This document shows, piece after piece, positions 54,357 through 62,735 of a stretch of 64,000 bases of DNA. The notes beneath the pieces were generated by a model. The model was not told the DNA's origin. It saw only the letters and a list, made by a program, of their open reading frames with translations, and searched no databases. Position 1 is the first letter of the stretch. Each line of letters opens with the position of its first letter. Source of the stretch: Actomonas aquatica (GTDB lineage: Bacteria; Verrucomicrobiota; Verrucomicrobiia; Opitutales; Opitutaceae); assembly GCF_019679435.2 (NCBI RefSeq), contig NZ_CP139781.1, positions 2,232,001 through 2,296,000 on the forward strand, in the 5' to 3' direction. The position numbers and the translations under genes are program-made.

Positions 54357-56312
54357 ATGGACGAAACCAACCTGATTCCCGATCGCATCGCCAACACCCT
54401 GCGGCGCTTCCCGCCGTTCTCCATGTTGCCGACCGCGGCCATCGACGAACTTGCCGCGCGCGCCCGCGTCCACGTTTACGTCACCAACGAACAGGTCTGG
54501 GGTCCCGGCGATCCTCCCGGCGATGAACTCTTCGTCCTCGTGCGCGGCCGCGTCGAATACCTCATCACCACCGATGGCCAGGCCGAACGCGTCGCCGTGC
54601 GCGACGAGGGTGACCTCCTCGGGCTCACGCCGCTTCTCCGCGCTCAGCCCACCCGCACGACCGCGCTGGTCGTCGAGGACACCATCCTCTACGGCCTGCC
54701 CTGGCAACGCATCCAACGCCTGCTCGCCGAGCACGACGACGCCCGCCACTACGTCAACCGCCACCTCTTCTGGACCACCCGCCTCGGCGGCAACTTCGAG
54801 TCCATGCCCGCCCCCGAGGACGGCTCCGTCTCCGGCCGCGCCAAAAACATCCTCCAAGCCCATCTCGCCGGCGGCAAAGTCATCCAACCCCGCGCCCTCG
54901 AGCGCCTGCTCACCTGCGCGCCCGAGACCACCATTCACGACGCCGCGAAACTCATGTCCTCGCGCCGCGTTCCGTCCGTGCTCGTTGTCGATCCCGATCG
55001 CCATCCGCTCGGCATCGTCACCCAGAGCGCAATCGTGAAACACGTTGTCGCCCAGGACCTGCCCCGTTCCGCGCCCGTCGGCAAAATCATGGCCAGCCCG
55101 GTCATCACCGTTTCGGCGCTATCCTCGGCCACCGCCGCCATCTTGCTCATGCTGCGCGAGCGCATCGGCCAGGTTTGCGTCACCGAAGACGGCACGCCCG
55201 ACTCGCCCGCCCTCGACGTTTTCACCAACAAGGACCTGCTCGCGCAAGCCGGCCACCACCCCGCCGGCCTCCTGCGCGAGTTCCGCCACGCCCGCACCGT
55301 CGCGCGCCTGCGCGAGCTCTGCGACGAGGTGGAGGAGATCACCGCCTCCTACCTCGACGCCAACGTCTCCGCCATCTTCCTCGGTCAGATCTGCGCCGAA
55401 CTCTACGACGAGCTCGTGCAACGCCTGCTCGAAATGAGCATCGCCGAGCTTTCCGCCGAGGGCGTGAAACTGCCCCGCATCGGCTGGGCTTGGCTCTCCG
55501 TCGGTTCGGACGGTCGCCGCGAACAGACCCTGCGCACCGACATGGACAACGCGCTCGTCTTCGCCGATGCCGACACGCCCGAGCAGGACGAGGTGCACCG
55601 CAAACTCTTCCTCAAACTCACCGATCGCGTCGTCGCCAAGATGGTCGATTGCGGGTTCGCCCGCTGCCAAGGCGGCGTGATGGCGTCCAACCCCCGTTGG
55701 TGCCGCACCTCACGCGAGTGGCTGGCCGAAATCGAGAACCTCGCCTCCACCACCGACCCCGACGAACTCTTTCGCGGCATCGTGCTCTACGACCTGCGCT
55801 ACGTCGCCGGCGATCCCGCCCTGCCGCGCCCGCTGCGCCAGACCATCATCGACTCGGTGCGCAACAACGCCTGGCTGCAACGTCGCCTCGCCGAACTCGT
55901 CATCGAGACCCCGCCGCCGCTCAACTTCTGGGGCAACTTCGTCGTCGAGCGCAAAGGCGACCGCGTCGGCGAGTTCGACCTCAAGGGCCGCGCCCTCGCG
56001 CCGCTGCGCGACGCCGCCCGTCTGCTCGCGCTCAAACACAACCAGACCCGCCGCTACTCCACCGGCGGCCGCTGGGAAGACCTGCGCCGCAACGTGCCCG
56101 CATTGAGCGAAACCGCCAAGGTCGCCCGCGAAGCCTACGACGTGTTGCTCACGCTGCGCCTCACCACCGCCCTCGATCGCCATGACTCGGGCCGCTTCGT
56201 CAACCCGGCCAAGCTCACGAAACTCGAGAAAGCCCGCCTCGCTCACGCCTTCGATGTCGTGCGCATGGTGCAAACCCACGTCCGCCTCGCCTTCCGCCTC
56301 GAAGGAAAATGA
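54357..56312 (+). CDS. cNMP-binding, CBS and DUF294 nucleotidyltransferase-like protein
   Basis: A 651-residue cytoplasmic regulatory protein. Residues about 10-130 are a cyclic-nucleotide-binding barrel (VWGPGDPPGDELFVLVRGR), 175-300 are paired CBS domains (VLVVDPDRHPLGIVTQSAIV), and 320-640 contain a DUF294 nucleotidyltransferase-like region (SVGSDGRREQTLRTDMDNAL) with its C-terminal helical DUF294_C. GSxGRxEQ and DxD residues are conserved, so it might transfer nucleotides to a partner. It is followed, after a repeat, by a DEDDh exonuclease, a pairing often seen in proteobacteria beside acetate transporters; no transporter is in the window. Confidence 0.9.
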   Translation: MDETNLIPDRIANTLRRFPPFSMLPTAAIDELAARARVHVYVTNEQVWGPGDPPGDELFVLVRGRVEYLITTDGQAERVAVRDEGDLLGLTPLLRAQPTRTTALVVEDTILYGLPWQRIQRLLAEHDDARHYVNRHLFWTTRLGGNFESMPAPEDGSVSGRAKNILQAHLAGGKVIQPRALERLLTCAPETTIHDAAKLMSSRRVPSVLVVDPDRHPLGIVTQSAIVKHVVAQDLPRSAPVGKIMASPVITVSALSSATAAILLMLRERIGQVCVTEDGTPDSPALDVFTNKDLLAQAGHHPAGLLREFRHARTVARLRELCDEVEEITASYLDANVSAIFLGQICAELYDELVQRLLEMSIAELSAEGVKLPRIGWAWLSVGSDGRREQTLRTDMDNALVFADADTPEQDEVHRKLFLKLTDRVVAKMVDCGFARCQGGVMASNPRWCRTSREWLAEIENLASTTDPDELFRGIVLYDLRYVAGDPALPRPLRQTIIDSVRNNAWLQRRLAELVIETPPPLNFWGNFVVERKGDRVGEFDLKGRALAPLRDAARLLALKHNQTRRYSTGGRWEDLRRNVPALSETAKVAREAYDVLLTLRLTTALDRHDSGRFVNPAKLTKLEKARLAHAFDVVRMVQTHVRLAFRLEGK

Positions 56313-56330
56313 AGCGTAATCAAGTAGGAT

Positions 56331-56405
56331 GTAAGAAGTGTGAAGTCATAAGTTCCATCACGCCGGATACTCCTCACTTCAAACTTCTGACTTCGAACTT
56401 CTGAC
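56331..56405. repeat. Inverted short-period repeat before the exonuclease gene
   Basis: The left arm (56331-56353, GTAAGAAGTGTGAAGTCATA plus AGT) and right arm (56383-56405) are complementary at 19 of 23 positions and can form a hairpin. It fills the 100-base gap after the DUF294 gene and ends seven bases before the exonuclease ATG. It belongs to the family of the element at 37369. Confidence 0.75.
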
Positions 56406-56412
56406 TTCTCTC

Positions 56413-57090
56413 ATGTTCCGCTGGCTCCGTCGCACTGCCTGGCCTGAATTTGTCGTCGACTACGTCGAGGGCACGTCGCGCCGCGTCGACCGCAAACTCC
56501 CGTGGCCGGAGTTGGAGTTCATCGTGCTAGATGCCGAAACCACCGGCTTCGATTACGACACCGACCGCCTGCTGAGCATCGGTCTCGTGCCCGTGCGGCG
56601 CGGCCGCATCCTGGTCGAAGAGCGCCGCGCCTGGCTCGTGCAACAACTCGACGCGCCCAACAACGAAGCCGTCAAAATTCATGGCATCGCCCCCGACGCC
56701 TCCGCCCACGGTCAGCCCGAGGAAAAGGTCCTGCGCGAACTGCTCGATCTGCTGCGCGGGCGCATTCTGGTGGGCCATCACATCGGCTTCGATTCGTCGA
56801 TGATCAGCGCGGCACTGCAACGCCACTTCGGCACCCGCCTGCGTAATCCCATGTTGGATACAGCCATGATCGCGCGTCGCCGGCTCGATGCCTTCCACAA
56901 AACCGGCTATGCCAATCAGCGTCCCCCCGGACTCGACGAACTCTGCACCCACGCCGGCCTGCCGGTGATCGGGCGACACACCGCCAGCGGCGACGCCTTC
57001 ACCACCGCGCAGCTTTTCCTGTGGCTGTGCGGCCGCATGCGCGTGCGCCTCGGTCGGGAGTTGGTCGCCGGCGACCTGTTCCGCGGTTGA
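56413..57090 (+). CDS. DEDDh 3'-5' exonuclease (DnaQ-like)
   Basis: A 225-residue 3'-5' exonuclease of the DnaQ/epsilon group. The three Exo motifs are clear: IVLDAETTGFDY (first Asp/Glu), VGHHIGFDSSM (second Asp) and HTASGDAFTT (His/Asp). A leader of about 35 residues (MFRWLRRTAWPEF) precedes the domain. It probably acts on DNA or RNA ends in repair or signalling; the substrate is open. The context with the DUF294-like gene is typical. Confidence 0.93.
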   Translation: MFRWLRRTAWPEFVVDYVEGTSRRVDRKLPWPELEFIVLDAETTGFDYDTDRLLSIGLVPVRRGRILVEERRAWLVQQLDAPNNEAVKIHGIAPDASAHGQPEEKVLRELLDLLRGRILVGHHIGFDSSMISAALQRHFGTRLRNPMLDTAMIARRRLDAFHKTGYANQRPPGLDELCTHAGLPVIGRHTASGDAFTTAQLFLWLCGRMRVRLGRELVAGDLFRG

Positions 57091-57120
57091 CCCTCCGGCA
57101 CGCCCCCTTTGCCCTCGCGC

Positions 57121-57552
57121 ATGGGGATGAGTCTGGCCACCTATATAAAACGTCGCAACGGCGTGCCGCTCGGCCATCCTGCCTCCCTCCGGAACATGTT
57201 GCGACGTTCGCTCGGCGCGGAGTCGTTTGCGACCTTCTGGGTCTATTGGAATCCGATCTGGAGCTACTACCTCGGTCGCGGTGTCTTTCGTCCGCTCCAC
57301 CGCGTCCTGCCCGAGTCGCTGGCGTTAGCGCTCACGTTTTTGGTGAGCGGCGCCCTGCATGACCTCGCCGTCTCGTTGCTGAAGTGGCGCGTGGTCTTTT
57401 TCTTCGGCCCGTGGTTTCTGCTCATGGGCCTGTTGGTCGTGATCAGCAAAGTCGCAGGCCTCAGCTACGGCTCGGTTCCGTTCGCCGGACGCGTCGCGCT
57501 CAACCTCACCTTCATCGTCGCGACCTTCGCGCTCACGGAAGCGGTGTTGTGA
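57121..57552 (+). CDS. Short MBOAT-like membrane protein
   Basis: A 143-residue membrane protein. Four hydrophobic segments and a conserved His in LALTFLVSGALHDLAVSLLK resemble the C-terminal active region of membrane-bound O-acyltransferases, which are usually about 400-500 residues. It therefore looks like a short version or remnant of an MBOAT. A preceding polar part (MGMSLATYIKRRNGV) and WNPIWSYYLGRGVFRPLHR are also intact, so it could be a complete small member. Start ATG 57121 was chosen because the earlier TTG 57109 gives no conserved sequence. Confidence 0.6.
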   Translation: MGMSLATYIKRRNGVPLGHPASLRNMLRRSLGAESFATFWVYWNPIWSYYLGRGVFRPLHRVLPESLALALTFLVSGALHDLAVSLLKWRVVFFFGPWFLLMGLLVVISKVAGLSYGSVPFAGRVALNLTFIVATFALTEAVL

Positions 57553-57580
57553 AATCGACGCCGTGAGATCCGTCCAACGA

Positions 57581-57652
57581 GAGCGCGAGCAAGCTCGCGG
57601 TCTACAATGTGCGATCGGTGACGAAATGTAGGCTGCGAGCTTGCTCGCGCTC
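57581..57652. repeat. REP pair in inverted orientation
   Basis: Arms 57581-57606 (GAGCGCGAGCAAGCTCGCGG and TCTACA) and 57627-57652 (TGTAGGCTGCGAGCTTGCTC and GCGCTC) are inverse copies, 24 of 26 positions matching. Each holds the palindrome CGCGAGC-AA-GCTCGCG or near it and a TGTAG head. This is the classical paired REP form (BIME). It occupies the gap between the MBOAT-like and PLD_N-like genes; the remainder of the 236-base gap shows no gene. Confidence 0.85.
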
Positions 57653-57788
57653 CGTTGCCCCTCCGCCCGGCAATTCCCTTGCGACCTACACCGACCCGTT
57701 CTTAGGTCTCGCCCCGTTTCCGCAAAGACTGGCCGTCTTCCACTCCTCCTCCCTCCAACTCGACTCACCTTCCCTCTCTTTCGAGTTT

Positions 57789-58043
57789 ATGGCCACGCTC
57801 CTCCCTCTCGCCTTCGGTCTTGGCGGTCCTGAAATCCTGTTCCTCGGTGGCACGCTCTTTATCGCGCTGCCGTTCTTCGTCTTCTGGCTGTGGATGCTGA
57901 TCGACTGCCTCACGCAGGAAACCGACCCGACCCAAAAACTAATCTGGGTGCTGGTGATCATCTTCGCGAGTTTCGTCGGCGCGCCGCTCTATCTCTTCAT
58001 CCGCAAGATCCCGCGTGGCCGCGCGGCACCGGCGAATCGGTAG
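57789..58043 (+). CDS. Small membrane protein, PLD nuclease N-terminal-like
   Basis: An 84-residue protein with two membrane helices (about 6-32 and 48-68), separated by a loop with CLTQETDPTQKLIWVLV, and a basic tail. It matches the PLDc_N pattern (short helical protein with a D-P-x-x-x-K-L-x-W motif) known from phospholipase D nuclease N-termini and stand-alone small proteins. The ATG at 57789 is chosen because the helix follows directly. No function is known for the stand-alone form. Confidence 0.75.
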   Translation: MATLLPLAFGLGGPEILFLGGTLFIALPFFVFWLWMLIDCLTQETDPTQKLIWVLVIIFASFVGAPLYLFIRKIPRGRAAPANR

Positions 58044-58081
58044 AGCGACCAATTCGGCGATGTCGGGCGTTGCCCCACCGC

Positions 58082-59389
58082 TCACTCCGCGCCGCGCAAC
58101 TTGGCCCGGCCGTCGCTAAACTCCGCTTCGTAACCAGCGCCCGTTTGCACGTCGGACGCCTGCATCACCGGCTTTCCGTCGGCGTCGCGCATGATAACAA
58201 ATCCGCGATGCAGGACCGACTGCGGACTCGCCGCCTGCAGCCGTTTCCACATCGCCAACAAGCGCTGCGATTCGCGCTCCACCCGACGTTGCGGCGTCGC
58301 CGTGGCGAAGGCGCGGGTCACACTTTGCAGCGCGTGCCGTTTCTCGCGATGAGCCGAGGTCAACGCTGCCGACAAGCGATTGGCCAAGTCGTCCCGACGT
58401 AGCCACCCCTGCTCGATCTGCGCACGTGGCGTCAGCAACCGCAGACGCGATTTCAGATTCTTTACGCGGTCGCGCGCATCCTCTACCACGTTGCGCAGAC
58501 CGTCACGCAGGCCATCGCCGGCGATGGCCAGGCGGTCGACCTGTTGACCGTAGGCCGTCGACAACAATTCCGCCGCGCCGCTCGGCGTTTCCGCCCGCAC
58601 ATCGGCGGCGAAGTCGCTGAGCGTAAAATCGATCTCGTGCCCCACCGCCGAAATCACCGGCACCGGACAGGCCGCCACCGCGCGCACAACGACCTCCTCG
58701 TTAAAGGCCCACAGGTCTTCGAGGCTGCCGCCGCCCCGGCCCACCACCAGCACGTCAAAACACGCCAATCGCCCCGCCGTAGCGATCATCGCCGCAACTT
58801 CCTCGGCGGCGCCCACACCCTGCACCTTGGCCGGCAGCACGACGAGTCGGCCCTTCCAGCCGCGCCGCACCATGATGCGCATGAAATCCTGCACCGCCGC
58901 GCCCGTCGGCGAGGTTACAAAACCCACCCGCAACGGCAGCTCGGGCAGCGCGCGTTTGCGCTCGCGGGCAAAGAGGCCCTCGGCATCGAGTCGCCGTTTG
59001 AGCGCCTCAAATTCACGTTGCAGCCGGCCCACGCCATCCTCGACCACCGTGCGCACGATGAGCTGGTAACTGCCCCGCGCCTCGTAGACGCCCACGCGAC
59101 CATTGAGGATGACCTGCATCCCGTCGCGCAACTGCACCGTCTGGCGCATGGCGTCGCCGCGGAACATGACACAGGTCAACTGCGCGCCCGCGTCCTTGAG
59201 CGAAAAATACACGTGTCCGCTCGCCTGCCGCCGCAGGTTCGACACCTCACCGCGCACCCAACCCACGTTCAGGTTGCGCTCGAGCAACACCTTCACGCGC
59301 CGCGTGAAGGCGCTCACGCTCTCCGCGTCGGCCCCGGGTTGTTCCCGCCCGAGGTCGAGGGGTTCCATGCCCTCGTCGCGCCAGCTCAT
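58082..59389 (-). CDS. xseA: Exodeoxyribonuclease VII large subunit
   Basis: A 435-residue nuclease subunit that trims single-stranded DNA in repair. The N-terminal OB fold (VGWVRGEVSNLRRQASGHVYFSL) binds single-stranded DNA, and the catalytic domain has VGFVTSPTGAAVQDFMRI and GRGGGSLEDLWAFNEE, both typical. A coiled-coil arm follows. The small subunit gene (xseB) is not in the window. It overlaps the upstream TVP38-like gene stop by four bases, so they form an operon. Confidence 0.96.
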   Translation of the reverse strand: MSWRDEGMEPLDLGREQPGADAESVSAFTRRVKVLLERNLNVGWVRGEVSNLRRQASGHVYFSLKDAGAQLTCVMFRGDAMRQTVQLRDGMQVILNGRVGVYEARGSYQLIVRTVVEDGVGRLQREFEALKRRLDAEGLFARERKRALPELPLRVGFVTSPTGAAVQDFMRIMVRRGWKGRLVVLPAKVQGVGAAEEVAAMIATAGRLACFDVLVVGRGGGSLEDLWAFNEEVVVRAVAACPVPVISAVGHEIDFTLSDFAADVRAETPSGAAELLSTAYGQQVDRLAIAGDGLRDGLRNVVEDARDRVKNLKSRLRLLTPRAQIEQGWLRRDDLANRLSAALTSAHREKRHALQSVTRAFATATPQRRVERESQRLLAMWKRLQAASPQSVLHRGFVIMRDADGKPVMQASDVQTGAGYEAEFSDGRAKLRGAE

Positions 59390-60108
59390 CCGGTGCTTTC
59401 CGTGGCCGGATCCGGCTGCGTCACCGCCGCTGCGGCCTTTTTCTTGCCCAGATGACGCCGCAGCAGGTGCGTGCCCACACTCAGCGCCGCGATGCCACCG
59501 ATGCCGAGCATGACCATGCGGCCTTTACCCGCCAGCAGCGCCTCGCCGAACATCACAAAGGCCGTGCCGTAAAGGCCGGACACGATCACCGAGACAATCA
59601 TGTAAACGCGGAGCGGCACCTGCGCCAAACCAAGAATCGCGCTCTGCAGAAAGAAGGGCGGGCCCGGCGTCACGCGCAGCAGAATGGCCACATCCCAATA
59701 CTCGTCGGCCGGCACCTGCGGCCAGCGGTAGCCGAAACGCAGGACCAGTTTTTCCAACCACGGCCGCGCGATCCAGCGCGCCAGCACGTAGGTGATGAGC
59801 ACATTCACTGCCAGCGCCAGCCACGTGAAGACCAGCACCAACGGCATGCCCAGCGTCGGACCAAAGATCGACCCGGCCGAGAGGGTGAAGGGCGACAACG
59901 GCATGCCCACCGCCGGCAGCACCGCCATCCCGCCAAAAAAGACCAACGGACCCGCCTCCCGCATCATCGCCAGCGTCTGATCGATGAGCCCGCGCACATC
60001 GAGGCCCTTCAGCACGGCCACGCCACCGATCCCTGCGAGGACCACCAGCACGGCCAGCTTGATGAGCAAGCCCTTCTTGGACTTGGGCGCAGGCGCTTGA
60101 GATTCCAT
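59386..60108 (-). CDS. TVP38/TMEM64 (DedA-like) membrane protein
   Basis: A 240-residue membrane protein of the TVP38/TMEM64 family (VTT domain). It has about five to six helices, with the family segment VGMPLSPFTLSAGSIFGPTLG and the RVTPGPPFFLQSAILGL motif. Members are thought to scramble or move lipids across membranes. The start at 60108 lies before a basic stretch and first helix (SKKGLLIKLAVLVVLAG). Its stop overlaps the xseA start in an ATGA arrangement. Confidence 0.9.
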   Translation of the reverse strand: MESQAPAPKSKKGLLIKLAVLVVLAGIGGVAVLKGLDVRGLIDQTLAMMREAGPLVFFGGMAVLPAVGMPLSPFTLSAGSIFGPTLGMPLVLVFTWLALAVNVLITYVLARWIARPWLEKLVLRFGYRWPQVPADEYWDVAILLRVTPGPPFFLQSAILGLAQVPLRVYMIVSVIVSGLYGTAFVMFGEALLAGKGRMVMLGIGGIAALSVGTHLLRRHLGKKKAAAAVTQPDPATESTG

Positions 60109-60196
60109 AAGCGCGCACTGTGTCGGGCCCGGCGCGACACCGTCAAGCACCGCGCTTGCCCTGCCCGGTGGGTCGTGTTGACGTCTCGCACGCTCC

Positions 60197-61150
60197 ATGG
60201 ACGCCGACTCCCCCATCATCGCGATTGTCATGCCCGTCTTCAACGAAGAGGACGTGCTGCCGGAGACCTTCCGCCGCCTCGCTGCGCTCTTCGACGCCGA
60301 GGCTGGCATCCGCTGGCGCGCCGTGTTGGTCGACGACGGCAGCCGCGACGCCAGTGCCGCGCAACTACAGGCGCAGGCGACGGCCGATCCGCGTTTTGAG
60401 ACCGTGTTTCTCACCCGCAACTTCGGCTTCCAGGCGGCGCTGGCCGCGGGTCTCGTCCACGCGGCCGACGCCGATGCCGTCGTGACCATGGACGCCGATC
60501 TGCAGGACCCCCCGGAGCTCATCCCCGAGCTGGTCGCGGCCTGGCGTGACGGCGCCGGCGTGGTGCTGGCGGTGCGGCGTTCGCGCCAGGAAACGGGCCT
60601 GCGGCGACTCGGCATGGACCTCTTTCACGCCACCTTCTCACGCCTCACCGATCAGCCGTTGGAGCGCAACAACACCGGCACCTTCGGCCTGATGGACCGC
60701 AGCGCGGTCGCCGCCTTCAACCAATTGATCGAGCGCAACCGCTTCTTCCCCGGCCTGCGTGCCTGGGTGGGTTTTGATGTGCGGGAAGTGCTCTACGACC
60801 GCCAGGAACGCGCCGCCGGCGAGCCCAAACAATCCTTCTCGCGGCTCGTGCGCTACGCCCTCGACGGCGTATTCAGTTTTTCGCGACTACCGCTGCGGCT
60901 CGTCACCTACCTCGGTCTCTTGGTCGCCGGTGTCGGTTTTGCGCTGGGCGCGTTTTACGCCGTCCGCCGCATCCTCGGTATCGAAATTGCGGAGACCGGC
61001 TTCACCACCCTGGTCACGCTCCTCCTCTTCCTCGGCGGCGTGCAGCTCATCGGCATCGGCGTGCTGGGCGAATACCTCGGTCGCATCTACGACGAAGTGA
61101 AGCGCCGCCCGCTCTATCTCGTGCGCCCGAACGACCGCGCGCGCCGATGA
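60197..61150 (+). CDS. Polyprenyl-phosphate glycosyltransferase (GT2)
   Basis: A 317-residue membrane-linked GT2 glycosyltransferase of the DPM1/ArnC-like type, which moves a sugar from a nucleotide donor to undecaprenyl phosphate. It begins IVMPVFNEEDVLPETFRRL, has the donor-binding VDDGSRDAS and catalytic DADLQDPPELI motifs, and ends in two helices (about 235-258 and 268-295) followed by YLGRIYDEVKRRPLY. The next gene overlaps the stop by four bases, so it is co-translated with a membrane glycosyltransferase that would use the lipid-linked sugar. Confidence 0.92.
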   Translation: MDADSPIIAIVMPVFNEEDVLPETFRRLAALFDAEAGIRWRAVLVDDGSRDASAAQLQAQATADPRFETVFLTRNFGFQAALAAGLVHAADADAVVTMDADLQDPPELIPELVAAWRDGAGVVLAVRRSRQETGLRRLGMDLFHATFSRLTDQPLERNNTGTFGLMDRSAVAAFNQLIERNRFFPGLRAWVGFDVREVLYDRQERAAGEPKQSFSRLVRYALDGVFSFSRLPLRLVTYLGLLVAGVGFALGAFYAVRRILGIEIAETGFTTLVTLLLFLGGVQLIGIGVLGEYLGRIYDEVKRRPLYLVRPNDRARR

Positions 61151-62727
61151 AGTCCGTGCCCTCGAGCCAACGCCGCGCGTGGGCCTGGGGAGCCGCCGTG
61201 CTGATCCTGCTGCCCGCCTTTTACTGGCTGTGGACCGGTCAGGTCTGGGAGGACTTCCTGATCACCTTCCGCCACAGCGAGAACCTCGTCGCTGGCCATG
61301 GGCTGAGCTACCACGAAGGCTTTCGCCTGCACGGTTTCACGTCGCCCCTGAACGTCCTGGTGCCGGCGCTGATGCTGGCTCTCAGCGGGGCCGACGGCTA
61401 CCAACTGCCCCTGCTGCTGACCAACTTCGTCACCTTGGCGGCTCTGGCGCTGGGGGGACTGGCGGTCATGCGCACACTCGGCCACGCGACCACGGATCGC
61501 ACCCGTTGGACCGTATGGCTGTGGCCTTTACTGCTGGTCACCAGCGTGAGGCTCGCCGCCTACACCGTGAACGGTCAGGAAGCCGGTTATTGGGTCGCTT
61601 TTCTCGGGCTCGGTTTTGTCGCAACGGTGGGAGGTTTAAAGAGCCATTGGCGGCTCGCCGGGCTCGCATGGGGTGGCCTGCTGTGGACGCGCCCCGACGC
61701 GCCCATTCATATCGCAGCGCTGGCGATCGCCGCCTGGCTCTTCCCCCGCGACACGCGTCGCGCCGAGTGGTCCGGCGGCTGGCGGGCGGCGCTGCTGGGC
61801 GCGGCCATTTATCTGCCGTGGCTGACTTGGGCGTGGATCTATTACGGCAATCCGCTGCCTCACTCCGCGCTGGCCAAGGAAGGGGCTTACGCGGGTATCG
61901 AACTTGCCGGCATCGGCGGCGAAAACTGGTTGCGCCTGCTCCGCTACTGGTTGGGCACGCCGTTCATGCCCATCTACGCCGAAGGTGGCGGCTGGCCACC
62001 GGTGCTGACCTCGCTGTGCGGATTGCTGGGCTTGGGCGCACTGACCGCGATCCTGCTGCCGGATCGTCTGGCCCGGCTGGCGGCGGTCGCTTTTTCGATT
62101 TCGGTCGCCTACCTCGCGGTGATGTCGGTGCGGGCGACGGTGTTCCCTTGGTATGCGGTGCCGCCGATCTTTTTTGGCACGATAGCGTGGAGCCGATGGT
62201 GGGCCGTGCTGGCCGAACGGGGCCAAATCGCACGCGGGGGAGCGGTGGCGCTTGCGACGCTCACGCTGGCCACCACCAGCTTCGGTTTCATTCGCTCGCT
62301 GGAGGTCAACCGCTTGCAGCAGGAGCTTATCGAGAACCAAGTGCGCCGGCCGCTGGGTCTCTGGCTCGACGCCCACATGGCGCCGGACGACCGGGTGTAT
62401 TTGGAGCCGATCGGATACATCGGCTACCATTGCCACGGCCGCGTGCTCGATTACCCGGGCTTGGTGAGTCCGGCTGTCGTGGCGGCCCGGCGTGAACACG
62501 ACGCGGATTTCATTTCGCTCATCACCTATCTGCAGCCCGAGTGGCTGGTGCTGCGCCCGCGAGACCTGCCCTACGCGATGCGTGACGTGGACCTGTTGGA
62601 GCACTACGCGCCGGCCGTGGAGTTCGACGTGCGGCCCGAACTCGAGGCCCGCGGCGTCGACCCCTCGCTGAGTTTTCTGTGGTTTGACGCGCACTACCTC
62701 GTTTTCCGTCGTTTGCCTTCATCCTGA
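61147..62727 (+). CDS. Membrane glycosyltransferase (GT-C-like)
   Basis: A 526-residue membrane protein with about ten helices. An N-terminal loop WEDFLITFRHSENLVAGHGL, with the acidic residue after the first helix, matches the GT-C fold of polyprenyl-sugar transferases (DxD-like site), followed by GFTSPLNVLVPALM. It would transfer sugars from the lipid carrier made by the preceding GT2. It overlaps that gene by four bases. The acceptor is unknown. Confidence 0.82.
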   Translation: MKSVPSSQRRAWAWGAAVLILLPAFYWLWTGQVWEDFLITFRHSENLVAGHGLSYHEGFRLHGFTSPLNVLVPALMLALSGADGYQLPLLLTNFVTLAALALGGLAVMRTLGHATTDRTRWTVWLWPLLLVTSVRLAAYTVNGQEAGYWVAFLGLGFVATVGGLKSHWRLAGLAWGGLLWTRPDAPIHIAALAIAAWLFPRDTRRAEWSGGWRAALLGAAIYLPWLTWAWIYYGNPLPHSALAKEGAYAGIELAGIGGENWLRLLRYWLGTPFMPIYAEGGGWPPVLTSLCGLLGLGALTAILLPDRLARLAAVAFSISVAYLAVMSVRATVFPWYAVPPIFFGTIAWSRWWAVLAERGQIARGGAVALATLTLATTSFGFIRSLEVNRLQQELIENQVRRPLGLWLDAHMAPDDRVYLEPIGYIGYHCHGRVLDYPGLVSPAVVAARREHDADFISLITYLQPEWLVLRPRDLPYAMRDVDLLEHYAPAVEFDVRPELEARGVDPSLSFLWFDAHYLVFRRLPSS

Positions 62728-62735
62728 TCGCCCCC

